From Siphonodentalium dalli (Eukaryota; Mollusca; Scaphopoda; Gadilida; Siphonodentaliidae), in assembly GCA_032622095.1 (NCBI GenBank), contig CP136065.1:154941577-155005576 (forward strand): a stretch of 64,000 bases of DNA, written 5' to 3'. Shown piece by piece: positions 11,787 through 23,880 of this stretch. Position 1 is the first letter of the stretch. Each line of letters begins with the position of its first letter. The notes beneath the pieces were generated by a model. That model did no database searches, was not told the DNA's origin, and worked only from the letters and a program-made list of their open reading frames with translations. A program made the position numbers and the translations under genes.

Positions 11787-11931
11787 AAAATTCGACCAAG
11801 ACGAATGAGTTTTCTGCAACAACTTGGTCGAAATTGTCTTTGGTTAGCACCAAAACTCCATCTTCTTCTTCCACATCACAACATGCGAAATGAACAAAAT
11901 AAATAAGGGATAATATTACACAGATCTTCAT
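11787..11931 (-). CDS. P4HB: Protein disulfide isomerase, coding exon 1
   Basis: First coding exon of a PDIA1/P4HB-type protein disulfide isomerase, the ER-lumen enzyme that forms and shuffles disulfides and is also the beta subunit of prolyl 4-hydroxylase. It encodes residues 1-48: a hydrophobic signal peptide ([18 protein letters not shown]), an acidic stretch (DVEEEDG), then the first strands of the thioredoxin-like a domain ([13 protein letters not shown]...FVLVEF). The exon ends one base into codon 49 at a canonical GTAAGT donor (ACTTAC at 11781-11786), and exon 2 completes TAT (Tyr). I chose the ATG at 11931 because it sits directly before the signal peptide; an in-frame ATG at 11976 would add 15 residues in front of it. 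The joined exons give 240 residues, about half of the family's usual length near 500; the remainder lies beyond position 1. Confidence 0.93.
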
Positions 11932-12040
11932 ATCGGAGGAGATAACGCAGCCAAATGACAGTATATTGAGTTTCAACGTGGCAGAGAGAAGCCGGAAGGT
12001 TGGACATGCGCATTTAACCGTATTCTGACCCTGTTCCCGG

Positions 12041-12081
12041 CGTGTTGAAATTTCATTGGATCGGACATACTTACCACGTGA
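12041..12081 (-). promoter_or_regulatory. Candidate ER-stress response element (ERSE-like) and E-box upstream of PDI
   Basis: On the minus strand, 12059-12041 read CCAAT, nine bases (GAAATTTCA), then ACACG. The ERSE consensus bound by NF-Y plus ATF6/XBP1 in vertebrates is CCAAT-N9-CCACG, so this differs by one base. It lies about 110-130 bp before the PDI start codon, where such elements usually act. A CCACGTGA (12074-12081), one base from the UPRE core TGACGTGG in reverse orientation, lies just upstream. That PDI genes are induced by the unfolded protein response is established knowledge; activity here is inference. Confidence 0.4.
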
Positions 12082-12375
12082 TTAGTATCGCACGTGTAGC
12101 GTAAACTCTCACGTAAACTTATATCAAAAGTACCGGTATTGTCATTTCCGAATACACATCACTGGTCACGGTGACTGCTTCGTTGCTCGGGTAGTTTATG
12201 TACGTGGCACAATAAACTTTACGGATATATATACATCCATTGTCGAGCCCATGTTGTTATAATATCGATCACTTTAGCTGCTTATAAGCATTTTTCAATC
12301 AAACGTCCACCGGCGCGGGCGTCATTGAAAGCTTCAGGATTTCTCGTACGTGTGCCCGGATATATGATATATACA

Positions 12376-12541
12376 TGTTATCGCTGCAGTGAATTGATCT
12401 GGGGCGAAGTATCACGTCGAGTTGAAGAGGTCAGATCGCTGGATCAAACGAGCCGCCGCAGGCGTCGAGTTTGATCCAGCGATCTGACCTCTTCAACGAG
12501 ACGTGATGCGAAGCCCAGATCAATTCACTGCAGCGATAACA
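12376..12541. repeat. 166-bp near-perfect hairpin upstream of PDI
   Basis: TGTTATCGCTGCAGTGAATT at 12376 is mirrored by its reverse complement ending at 12541. The arms are about 71 bp with few mismatches, around a short loop (GAGCCGCCGCAGGCGTCGA). It is probably a small foldback or MITE. It lies about 440 bp upstream of the PDI start codon; a role in expression is not shown. Confidence 0.85.
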
Positions 12542-12820
12542 GGTTTATTATATGACATGCTTTTTATTTAAAAACCACATGCTTTTTTATTTAAAAAGCA
12601 CAATTTCTCTCATTAATTATGAAATGAAACCAATTCACACGCTCGCTATAGTATCAAAAATAAAGAAAGAACTGTCCTGCTTTTTCCGGTCATGCGCAGT
12701 ATGCGAGATGAGGAAGGGTGGTATGACATCGGATCAAACTGCAGCTGATCCGATGGCCAGGAAATGATCGCTATACAATAGCGGTATTGTGGAAAGAAAA
12801 ACGATAGTCATATAATAAAT

Positions 12821-14463
12821 ACCCAGATAGCATGACTACGTTGGGCCAACGTTGGCATAATGTCGGCAACGTTGGCAATAGGTTTGGTTGGGTTAATGGT
12901 GTTGGCCCTTCGTTGGCCCAACGTATTCCTCCCAACCGTTGGAATTATAACGTTGGTCCAACGTTGGGCCAACGCGGACGTGCCAACGGAATTTACTGCA
13001 GCACATCGGTTGGGTTGACGTTGTTGGCCCTTCGTTGGTCCAACGTATTCCTCCCAACCGTTGGAATTATAAAGTTGGGCCAACGTTGGGCCAACGCGAA
13101 TATACCAACGTAATTTATTGGTTTGGTTGACGTTGATGGCCCTTCGTTGGCCCAACGTAGGCCTATTCCTCCCAACCGTTGGAATTACAACGCTGATCCA
13201 ACGTTGGGCCAACGCGAACGTGCCAACGAAATTTACCGCAGCACATCGGTCGGGTTGACGTTGGTCCTTCGTTGATCCAACGTAGGCCAATTCATCCCAA
13301 CCGTTGGAATTATAACGTTGGTCCAACGTTGGGCCAACGCGAACGTGACAACGGAATTTACTGCAGCACATGCATCGGTTGTGTTGACGTTGTTGGCCCT
13401 TCGTTGACCCAACGTTGGCCTATTTCTCCCAACCGTTGGAATTATAACGTTGGTCCAACGTTGGGCCAACGCGAACATGCCAACGGCCAATTACAGCTTC
13501 ATAATAGTCCAATTGCATATGTAGCGTACATACATGTGATATAAATCTCAACGATATGCTGTATGTTCCGTAAACAATTAAACGTACAATAAAACATTGC
13601 TGACACAATATATATGCTACGATATGTCATAAAACACGCTGGATGTTGTCGGTTGGTATATCGTTGGCCCAACGTAATGCCAACGTAGATGACGTAGAAA
13701 GCTCTGACGTCAAACTATACGCGCGTGCACAACGGATCAGGTGTCTGCTTTTCATATTGCGCGCTTTGTTCTGGTTCTCGTTCAGTGTTGCTGCTGGTAT
13801 TGATTTTAGCAAATAAAGGATTCAGTTTCTTCAATTTGGAATTCAAGGATTTGTTCGTTCTTTAGATGCCACCATCGGTCATCGGGTCGCTATCCGAGGT
13901 AGGTTTACGTTTGTGAGAAACTACTCTTTTGTGTAAAATTAATTAATTATTTTTCCAATATTTTTCTCGGAATCACAAAGTTCTGAATGTTTGCCCGGCG
14001 TACATATAAGTTATAGCGGGTAATACTTATTAACATGCATAGTAGTTTCTCACAAACTTGCATCTGATAGTGACATGGTGGCTGACGGTGGTAACTAAAT
14101 TATGAACGGATTATTGGATGCCAAAAAAAAATAATCCCCAACGTTATGCCAACCAATTTAGTTTGAGTTCCCAACGTTGTCCCTCCGTTGGGTCAACGTT
14201 ATGCCAACAAAATGGTTTAGTTTCCAACGTTGGGCCAACCTTATGCCATCCATGTATTCTGGATATCAACGTTGGCCCAACGTTGGGCCAACGCTCTCTA
14301 TATATCGTCCAACGTCGGCCCAACGTAGGCCCAACACGTTGGCCCAACGTTGACCCAATGAGCAAAATTACGTTGGCCCAACGTTGGTTGCCCTACGTTG
14401 GCCCAACCATTCAGATGTTGGTTGTGCCAACGTTGGCCCAACCATGTCATGCTATCTGGGTAG
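12821..14463. mobile_element. Satellite-bearing DNA element with TACCCAGATAGCATGA ends, 1.64 kb
   Basis: TACCCAGATAGCATGACTACG at 12821 is mirrored by ...TCATGCTATCTGGGTA ending at 14463, with TA at both edges. Both shoulders are filled with GTTGGCCCAACGTTGG-type units: a regular array at about 12900-13490 and an irregular one at 14130-14450. Low-repeat sequence (13500-14100) lies between. Several long open frames here are shadows of the repeat, giving peptides such as NVGPTLGQR. Confidence 0.75.
12900..13492. repeat. Five tandem 112-132 bp units built from GTTGGGCCAACG
   Basis: The anchor CCCTTCGTTG recurs at about 12906, 13028, 13140, 13265 and 13397. Each unit contains CTCCCAACCGTTGGAATTAT, ACGTTGGTCCAACGTTGGGC and a TTTACTGCAGCACATCGGTT segment. 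The core is itself palindromic, so each unit can fold. Confidence 0.9.
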
Positions 14464-15349
14464 AAGACAGAAGATTCGAAATGAAAGTGGTGCTGAAATG
14501 GTCACTTAGTGGAGTAGATTATAAGTCCAATTTTCAAGGCAATTTTGTTAAATTGTGACCAAAGCAGAATTAAGCTTTGCACATATATGTAGGGGAAACT
14601 GGGGTGGAGTGGGACAGTGGGTATACTATGGGACAGTGGAGATAACTCCATAACATCGATGAGTTGCCTCATCTGTATGGATTCATTTGATGCTCATAAG
14701 ATGTCTCAAGCACATATGACATGAATCAAACGTGTCGCAAGCATATTCAATTTTTTATGTGAAAAAAAGGGTTTTTATGGAATCTGAGCAATTTTTTTCC
14801 GAACACAACATTTTGAAATATTCAAAGTACATATGAGAGATATTTTATTACCGACCCTGAGCTCTGCATCAAACAACTAAAATTGCATGTCTGTTTCAAT
14901 AGGTTAGCATAGGCATGTTGCTAGAATATTGACTCAACCGATACATGACCATGTCGGGGTACCTAGAGTGGGACACATGGCTTGGTGTACATTGGGACGG
15001 TTAGTTACAGTAATGCAGAGTTGAGCAGATCTTTGGAAAATACCATTCCTGGTTGCTTCTATCTTCTACATGTAGACACCCAACAGAACGTTTTTTAATT
15101 ATTTTGTCAGATAAGAATTGGGCCCTATGGAACGACACTGCATGTGTCCCACTCCTCCCAGATTGAGTGGAAGTATCAATAAAACCTTATGTTTCAACTA
15201 TATAAATGTGTGTTACCACATAACGAATTTCCATCTTTGAATGAATTTATAACTGTTTCGGTTGTTGTTATGGGGTATGTTATTGAATTCCAATGGGTGA
15301 CCCAACTGTACCTCATGACCCGGGGAAGTGTGGGACAAATCCACAAATA

Positions 15350-15925
15350 ACTTGCTGACGTTCACAACAAAGTTTCCGTCAACAAGCTGACGTTCACATA
15401 GAAAGTTCCGTCTAGAGACTGACGTTAGCAACATTTTTTCCGTCAACAGACTGACGTTAGCATCACTCAATGACGTAGTACATGTGGAATTGGCCGATAA
15501 GCCGCCATTGGGCCCTCTAATTCTACGTGTTGCTAACGTCAGAGAATGGGACGGAATGAATTAACAATGAAGTACTTTTAAGAGGACTTACCTCATGTCG
15601 AATGAGTGAAACTGTCCTGATCTTTTCTTTGATTTTGTTTTTCGCGGCAAAACAACTTGCAGTTCAGAGGTCAAGTCTAGCGGAAATTTCGGCGGGAAAA
15701 TTGCTAACGTCAGTTATACCTTTTGACGGAATTAACGTTAGCACACTTCTAATCGACAACATATATATTTAGAGATATTTGGTATGATACAGGGAGGCCT
15801 TATTGTAACGTTTAGCCTGTTTGTGAATAGACTTACCATATGGTGGAATAATTTTCTTGATCCGAAGCCCTATGCTAATGCCGATGTGAACGTCATATTT
15901 TTGACGGAATTGTCTGACGTTCACA
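15350..15925. repeat. Cluster of TGACGTTAGCA / TGACGTTCACA motifs
   Basis: CTGACGTTCACA or CTGACGTTAGCA, usually paired with TTCCGTC, occurs in direct orientation at about 15355-15470. The inverted form (TGCTAACGTCAG, TGTGAACGTCA with TGACGGAATT) recurs at about 15530-15910. The arrangement suggests a smaller nested foldback element inside 14590-20620. Confidence 0.6.
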
Positions 15926-16322
15926 CATCTTGATTAAAATTGAAAAAATATGGGGAAAATACAAGATAATTAAAAAAATTAAGTTGTATATATATAATCG
16001 CACAGATTGACACGTTTTCTTGAAATTGACACCATTAAAAGTCATTGTTGGCCGCACGCCAAGCAGATATCATCATATATGTTAAACGTCACACAAACTC
16101 GGTAGTTGATTCCGTCCAAAATGTCCATATTTTAGTGAGAAAAGTGTTAATATAATAAAATATATATGATGATGGGCAAAAATGACGATTTCCTAGCTAC
16201 ATAACACAAAAATCTTCAAAGTGAATCAACACTCATTTGATTCTACATTTTATTTAAAAGACCTGCAATGCGAAACTTTCACATCAAAATTGGTACACTT
16301 TTTCGTGGAATCTGCCTGCAGT

Positions 16323-16868
16323 TAGTCAAAAGATACTCTGACTGAGATTAATTCGATAATAGTGAGAACAAATGTTGTCATATGTATACAAATGTATACA
16401 TTTTTGCAAAGGTAAAATGTTGTGCCACTTGTTTATGGCAAAAATGGAACCCATTGTCCCAGATGGCCGCCAAAATGGCGGCCTAAACTCGAACATTTGA
16501 AGTTTTTGCCCAATATCTTAAAGATCAATTCCTGTTGTTTGATAATGGTTCAGACTGGCGACTTTGATTAGGCTTATTCATGTTAATTCAGCATTGCAGC
16601 AATGAAAGATACCATAAATGGGGTCCCAGACTCATCTACACCCTCAAAAATTCGATTTTACAGAACGCGGTATAAAATTCCACAAAACTCTCCATTGTGA
16701 TTACAGTCATATATCAACAAGAAATGGACAGAACTGTACAATGTAAGTTGGGCATACCAATATCTATAAATACTCCAATTCAATGAAACCCAAATTGGCG
16801 CTTTGTCTCAAAATGGCTGCCAAAATGGCGGTCAAAATATGGAAAATGGCGGATATTGATCACAGTGT
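16323..16868 (+). repeat. Left inverted arm of the 6-kb element
   Basis: Runs from TAGTCAAAAGATACTCTGAC to CAAAATATGGAAAATGGCGG. Its reverse complement is at 19750-20288. It contains GATGGCCGCCAAAATGGCGG, a 'recast' of sequences also found in 34255-35265 and 36500-37330, so these belong to one family. Confidence 0.8.
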
Positions 16869-17519
16869 CATTCAATCCATTATAAGTAGCGGTTGATGAA
16901 TAAAATTGACTAAATAAATACGAATGTATACCTCTTTATGATGCCATTATGCTAGCTCTATGTAAAAACTTAAAAATCAGTACCAAAAATGGCTGCCAAA
17001 AATGGCCACCCGATGTGAAAAATTCTATTTTCTATCACTTCTGTTTATCAATTGTTGCTCTCTGAACTGGGACACAATGGGTATATTCTTTCAGTGATCG
17101 TGTCAACTGATCATTACAGCAATGACGTTTCTAATAGATTAGATCATAGTTTACTCCGGTCCTTCACTAATAAGTTATAACGAATGCGGTATGAAATTTA
17201 ACCAAAATCGACTTTGGGGTTCTGGTCACATTTGATATTTAGGGATGAGCAGATCTTGTCTACAAAATAATTGATCGTTTCTTTTATTTGTGAACATTCC
17301 ATCTCAAATAGACCAAAAGAAACAATAAATTTTATCTAATATGGCTTCCAAAACGAAAATGGTAGACTCTGTCCAGCTTATCACATAATGGAAGTTGTGA
17401 GTGGTGGATGCAGTTGATAGTTGGCTCATATACATGTATGTGGCTCATATACATCAAAACTATTTTTTTTCAATCTTTTGGTGGCTTCCCGCTGGTTGAC
17501 AAAATCTCGACTCATCAGT

Positions 17520-18200
17520 GCTATAATGTCGTATATCCATTATGGCGGGAAATGAGTATTTGATATCATATCATTACATTGTCCAATGACAAATAATCGC
17601 ACAAACCAGTGAAGCAAATGTCGTATCTCCAGCGATCTTTACAATTATTCGTGCTATGAGGTCGTATGTCCAACAGCAGCCAATCGGACGCTTCATGTTG
17701 TCCACGTGACTTCTGTTTTGTGTTTGTGAATTCTAAAATGTGTGCTATATGGCAGTATCTCCATGTTAGACACGTGATTATTTGGTGATTTAAATTTTGT
17801 GATTGTTCCACACATTTCTGTATGATGATGCACATGGGTGAATTTTCATAGTGTAGAATAGGCACTTTTTAGTTCATAGACACATGCGATTGCCACCATA
17901 TTTAGCTTAATCTGCATTTATTATCACAACTTCATTATAGCACGGAAACGAATCGTCGCTGGCATACGCAAAATGTCATATCTCCAAACAAGCTATTGCT
18001 TTTTAAAAGAAAACGAGGGAATAAACATAAAACAATATGTGGTTCAATGAACAGCTAATGTCAGTTTTCATTGGGATAAATACAACAATACGTCATGCTT
18101 TGTCAACATTAGGAGAAATGTTGTCTAAAAACTTCAACCTTCATTTTCTCGGAAAGTTGAAAATGTGGGTTACATTATAGCACTGATGCGACGAAATATT
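17520..18200. repeat. Degenerate ATGTCGTATNTCCA / TATAGCAC repeats in the loop
   Basis: ATGTCGTATATCCA (17527), ATGTCGTATCTCCA (17613), GTCGTATGTCCA (17660), CAGTATCTCCA (17752) and ATGTCATATCTCCA (17970) occur near TGCTAT or ATTATAGCAC motifs. This is a weak, old tandem repeat; copy borders are not clear. Confidence 0.4.
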
Positions 18201-19749
18201 AACTATTCGGGCTCGGCCATCATTTTCAAGTTTCAAGCTGGAATTAAATGTAGCCCATGGATTCCCCATTTCGACATGTAAGAAAAGTAGTTTTACTCTG
18301 ATCTCTTCCCAGATATCAACTCTCCGCTAAATGGTGATCTCTTATGTTCTAGAAAATACGTGTGCCAAATACATATATGTATGAAGAAACTATCCCCATA
18401 CATTGTTTACACATCGACTCCGTAAGTATGTAGAAGTTTTCTTGGACAAGCGGGATTTTCAAACCTCGAAACCGTCCGTACAAATAATAAAAGTTAATAG
18501 GAAATGACGTTGGATGTAGGTCTAGAGTACGTCGTCCGCATGAAATAGTTTTCGTGTCATTAATTTGCATATATTTCGTGCTCTGATGAGCATGGATGAA
18601 CGCCTTATGTGGCAGTTTGATTGTCTAACATCCGGAAAATAACATGTTCATTGTTCACATTTCTTAGACAAACATGTTGTTAATCACCATGTTCATGTGG
18701 CATTTCTATCCAATGACAACCTTGAAATGCCAGTTAATCAAGCTAAATGGTTGATACCTTTACGCCTACGGGTCAGATCCAGCCGTGACGCACATTGTGT
18801 CTACATATCATTGATGAAATTCACTAAATGTGTAGAAGATATAGGTGCGTCTATATATGTACTAGAATGTTTCTATCCACATGTATATACCCACAATAGC
18901 ATGACACGGAATTGTCACATAAAGTGTGAAGGGTATACAATGTACGTGCGAATTTTCATTTTTCCTCTTGATATTGAAGAAAATAATTTTACTTTGAAAC
19001 TCCCCAGCTCCGATAACCAACTTGCCCACCAATTAAGTAAACCCCAGATTATTCGCTTTTCCCTCCTGTCCTTTTCACTTTCGCCAGCACTGGGAAACCT
19101 ATTATAGCCTGGTGCTTCCGGACCACCGATGCCCATATATTTGATGTTCCGAATAGTCGTTATAAGTAGAAATGTTGACACTGTGTTTTCAAATAATCCA
19201 GATTCGTAGCAATTTAATTTCTTTTTAATTAATTTCCAGATAGTCCCTCGTAATAAGTGGACATCGTGTTGGATCCTGCAGTAGATACTGCTTAGTTGGA
19301 ACATTTCGGGCTGAACTGATTGTGGTAGTAGATTATTGGCAACATGTTTAATATGTCTGTCATCGTTAGCTCACAACCGGAGTGTTGTTTCGGCTTTCCT
19401 CTGAGCAGAACTTAAATTTCGACAATTTTCGGTGGCCATTTTGGTAGCCATCTTAGCATTTTTAATCGTGATTGGCTACTCATACCCACAAAAAACATTG
19501 ATTTCAATCAATGATGTGTATTGGTGCCGAATTGGCGTTTTGTCGAATGGGTTTTCGTGAATAACTACATATTTGCCATTTTCATTATTATTGGCGACCA
19601 TGTTGGACGCCATCTTGAATTCTGTATTTTCCCCAAAGCGGATTTTAGCGGATTTTGGATATGTTATACACGAGATTCTCCCGCGTCGAATGACAACAAA
19701 ACCGTTTCTTTACCAATTCCTTCTGGGTCTAACCCTCTGACGATCATTC

Positions 19750-20288
19750 TAAATATCTGCCATTTTCCATATTTTGACCGCCATTTTTGGCAGCCATTTT
19801 AAGACAAAGCGCCAATTTGGGTTTCATTGAATTGGAGTAATTATAGATAATGGTATGCCCAACTTACATTGTACAGTTCTGTCCATTTCTTGTTGATATA
19901 CGACTGGAATCCCAATGGCGATTTTTGTGGAATTTTATACCGCGTTCTGTAAAATAATTTTTTTGAGGGTGTATATGAGTCTGGGACCCCATTTATGGTA
20001 TCTTTCATTGCTCCAATGATGAATTAACATGAATATGACTAATCAATGTCGCCAGTCTGAACCATTATCAAACAACAGGAATTGATCTTTAAGATATTAG
20101 GCAAATATTTCAAATTTTCGAGTTTAGGCCACCATTTTAGCAGCCATCTGGGGCGAGGGGTTCCATTTTTTCTATAGATATGTGGCATAATACTTTACCA
20201 TTCGCAAAAATGTTTACATTTGTATTAATATGGCAACATTTGTTCTCATTATGTCGAATTAATCTCAGTCAGAATCTCTTTTGACTAA
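19750..20288 (-). repeat. Right inverted arm of the 6-kb element
   Basis: Near-complementary to 16323-16868, from CTGCCATTTTCCATATTTTG to CAGAATCTCTTTTGACTA. Divergence is visible by eye as scattered substitutions and small indels, so the palindrome is not newly formed. Confidence 0.8.
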
Positions 20289-20620
20289 AGGCGGCCATGT
20301 TGGACGCCATCTTGGATCTTGGATTTTGCCCAAAGCGGATTTTAGCGGATTTTGGATATGTTGTAGCAGAGATTCTCCCGCGTTGAATGACACCGAGATC
20401 GCTTCTTTACCAATTTCTTCTGGGTCAACCCTTTTTTTTTTGCGTACCACGACCACACTAGCATGGGAAATATATCAAGTTGGTAATGGTATACACAGTC
20501 ATATTAGTTGCGGTAATCAATTATGTATAAATCTTACACAAAACAACAGTTGGATATGTAGCACAAATTGAGTTCTGGGCCTTGGAAGAAAAATGTCCCA
20601 CTCCACCCCAGTTCCCCCTA

Positions 20621-22570
20621 TTCACATAATTGATATTTGATGTGGAGCATGCAACGCTTAAATATCACTTTAATCCCTCTTTTAAGGGGCTTTCCGAATT
20701 TAAAGAGCGTTTCGATCGTGATTATCTGATTTATTAAATGTCGCTATTATATATAATCTTACCATGAATTATGCGACGTTAAATTAGGTAGGCCTATATG
20801 GCCAAAAATTCCTTATAGAGAAAAAATGGCAAATACGTGTCCGAGGGGTGTATCTCATGCATGTATCGACCGCCATCTCGATGGCAACACATCATTAAAC
20901 AGGGGTCTTATGACGAATATATATCACATATACAAATCCGGTTGGCTTCCTTATATTTCAAAAATGGGAGGTTTGAGTGACAAAATTGTCTGATTTTGGG
21001 GTGTCCCGTGTCCGTTATTGGGTATCAGATTTTATGAGCTCAGAAACTTGAGTAATCCGTTACTATACTATACAAGTCCTATGCAGGCTAATTATCTCAC
21101 TTGTATGACCGATTCTCGCATTAAAAACCGAATATTCTATAACGTTACTATATTTGGAAGCAGTCCAGCACCGGTACCGGTATGTTGTCCGTGAAAACGG
21201 TGTTTTCTCCGTTACCATCAATTTAAATCGTCATAACTGACAGATACAACTTGCTCAGTCTGAGTAAACTCATACCTAAATATTCATTATCTATATTTCA
21301 AATATAGAGTCGACGTTCACCCAGACTGCAACTTGCTATACGTGCCTAATTTTATACAAAGAAACGCAGTATCACGTGTAACCTGGGGAACATATAGCTC
21401 TAAATGCAAATGAATCATACGTAGAAATAACGAGAGATGAGTTGCCACTCCCAAAACAGTTTATTTAGGCCTAATGATGTTTTCTCCGTTACCACCATAA
21501 ACATAGAAAATCGACGAGTTAACTCCAACTGCTACTCTCATCTGACGGAACGTCTATCAAGCCAAAAATATCACATGAGCATGTTGAAACAAGAAAACCA
21601 TAGTCAGAAATGGTAACGCCACCAAGATTATAGTATTACATATAAATAGAAATTATAAAAAATACATAAAATATTTTGATAACAATTGCGTTTAAACAAG
21701 TAATCCTTCAAATTATTACTAACAAAGCAAGTAAACGATTGTGGGGTCACTCAACAGATTATAAAGACTTGGACTTAGTATACTGTAAATACTAAAATTT
21801 AAATGAAATAATTAAAAGATAAAATTTAGCAAGTAGTAAAAGTTAATTTTCTTAGTTAATTTTTTTTTTTTGGTTAAATAAAGCAACAATTTAAATGTAA
21901 CATTTGATTGACCGTGGCTCTTCCAATAATTGCGCGACTGACCTGGTCAATTATTCTTAAGAAGTTGTTTTGAGAATTACTATGGAGGGAAATAGTTATG
22001 GCTGTGGCTTCGCAAGTAATTAACTTGGTGACGTGATGTTAACAAATCTGAACTCCAGTAAACCAAGGACGCTCCATACCAAATATAAGGTAAATTAATA
22101 ATTCTTTAGAAGTTGTTTTAAGATTTACTATGGAGGGAAACAATTGTGGTGCTGACTTCGCAACTATTTGACCTCATTGTAAACAAATATAAATATTAGT
22201 CACTCATGCAATAGATGTATCTATTTTGTATATTAAGTTATTGGGTCTTACGTGTCTTGTGATGTCTAAATAGTTTTCGATGGACAGATCGCACAAGGGA
22301 CCCACGCCAATCTTCTGTTGGGATTCCAATTGTTGGCTTATTAAATATGCACATATGCTTAAGATACAGTCGCGCGCGAAGCACGCTCCCGTAAGTCGGG
22401 TTTTGGATCCCTGTTTATGAAAATATCATTGAAATAATCGGTTTCCCCCAATAAACATCCATATATTCAATATACATGTTTTGGAGCAGAATTAGGCAGT
22501 CCATATTGGACGCCATCATGGAATTTATTTTGTTTTGTTTTAATTTTCACACATATTTATTAGTTATGTG
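20621..22570. other. Non-coding AT-rich stretch with a duplicated segment and shared short motifs
   Basis: No exon-like open frame is seen. About 55 bp (AGAAGTTGTTTT..ATTACTATGGAGGGAAA) is duplicated at 21961 and 22109. TGTTTTCTCCGTTACC occurs at 21201 and 21479, a motif found elsewhere in the window. AAACCATAGTCAGAAATGG followed by TAACGCCACCAAGAT at about 21594-21640 recurs at 50190-50222 and, inverted, near 59135-59172. Confidence 0.6.
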
Positions 22571-23083
22571 GATGGAGTTCTCATTAAACCTCACATCCTT
22601 ATATTGGTTACAGTAATGCCCAAAGTAATTGACCACTTAACCACATCAGACTTATTGGTAATATTTCAGGATTTAAAATCCTGAAAAATTACAAATAATT
22701 CTGCTCTGGTTAAGTGGTCAATTACTTTGAACATTACTGTATGAGGATTGAGTTATCATTAAACCTCAAATCCTTATATTGGTTACAGTAATGCCAAAAG
22801 TAATTGACCACTTAACCACAGCAGAATTATGAGTATTTTTTCAGCATTTAAAATCCTGATAAATTACCCATTATTCTGCTGTGCTTAAGTGGTCAATTAC
22901 TTTGAACATTACTGTATGAGGATTGAGTTATCATTAAACCTCAAATCCCTATATTGGTTACAGTAATGCCCAAAGTAATTGACCACTTAACATATGGGTA
23001 ATTTTTCAGGATTTAAAATCATGAAAAAATACCCATAATTTTGCTGTGGTTAAGTGATCAATTACTTTGGACATTACTGTATG
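22571..23083. repeat. Three tandem 175-bp units, each a palindromic MITE plus flank
   Basis: CAGTAATGCC starts at 22611, 22786 and 22961, exactly 175 bp apart. Each unit holds an element of about 130 bp (AAAGTAATTGACCACTTAAC, a GGATTTAAAATCCTG centre, GTGGTTAAGTGGTCAATTAC) plus about 45 bp of flank (ATGAGGATTGAGTTATCATT). The flank repeats with the element, so this arose by tandem duplication after insertion, not by three insertions. Confidence 0.9.
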
Positions 23084-23390
23084 TAGATGGAGTTAAACCT
23101 CACAACAGTGTGTTGGGGATTTGGACCTTGACTTGGGAACTTTGGTTTTTAACGCAACAAATGCGCGTACACCATATACACAAATTTCTTATGTAACCAG
23201 AGTTTTTCTTGGATAAGATGAGTTTGAAGCCTGCTAACATTTCAAAATGTTGTCAGTTTTGTATTCTCTGCAGCGGAACTCGACGCATTGAAGCAAAAGT
23301 TACAAGAGATAAAATGTGTACGTAACGAGACTATAATACAAATGAAAAAATAAATTCAGGGAGGGGTGGGCGGTACAGGGAACTAAGGGT

Positions 23391-23880
23391 TGAACCGATA
23401 TAAATTTATAGAGCGATAATGACCAATGTTGACATATATTATGCATCTCAACTCTACTGAACATTGCAACAAGGCTATAAAATAGGGGGTGTCTGTGTCA
23501 GTATCTTAGTCACCTCTATATAGTGCCAGAATGGTCATTTATGAACTTCTATAAGATGTTGGGTTGGTTATATGGACTCGGAGAAAAAGGGGTTTGTACC
23601 GATGAACTGACATAAATTAGTGGAGCGATGTTGCCATGTAATGTATCGCGACTGTACTAAAGCAGCAATGATATAAAATTGGGGGGGGGGGTATGAAATT
23701 ATCTCTATGTCTATAGATGGCACCAGGGTTATATAGAAAGGAATAGCAATTGATATACGTATACGGTATACTATAGCAATACCATAGACATATAAGTACA
23801 AGTATCACGCGATAAAATATTACGTAACGTGACTTTTCCGATGAAAGAAATAAATAAATTGGACCGGGATTAGAGGTTGG
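23391..23880 (+). repeat. Host tandem repeat flanking the palindromic element
   Basis: Units share ACCGAT, (C/A)ATAAATT(A/T)..G(A/T)GCGATAATGACC, AATGTTGACAT and CGCGACTGTACT. They lie at about 23391-23450 and 23570-23665, and again after the element at 28578-28640 and 28650-28740. All have the same orientation, so the palindromic element inserted into an existing array. Confidence 0.6.

Larger units (their letters stand above)
14590..20620. mobile_element. 6-kb inverted-repeat element, TAGGGGRAACTGGGGTGGAG ends
   Basis: The left terminus TAGGGGAAACTGGGGTGGAG (14590) and the reverse-complemented right terminus TAGGGGGAACTGGGGTGGAG (20620) match over about 27 bp, followed by GTGGGACA. TA dinucleotides are at the edges. 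Inside are two long inverted arms (16323-16868 and 19750-20288), a TGACGTTAGCA cluster (15350-15925), and a direct repeat of about 145 bp (19594-19740 and 20291-20437, sharing AAAGCGGATTTTAGCGGATT). No open frame resembles a transposase, so I read it as non-autonomous and composite. Confidence 0.7.

Noticed and set aside
12808-13371. 187-codon minus-strand frame and its neighbours giving NVGPTLGQR-type peptides
   Set aside because: They are translations of the GTTGGCCCAACG satellite, open on both strands because of the repeat word; no independent coding signal.
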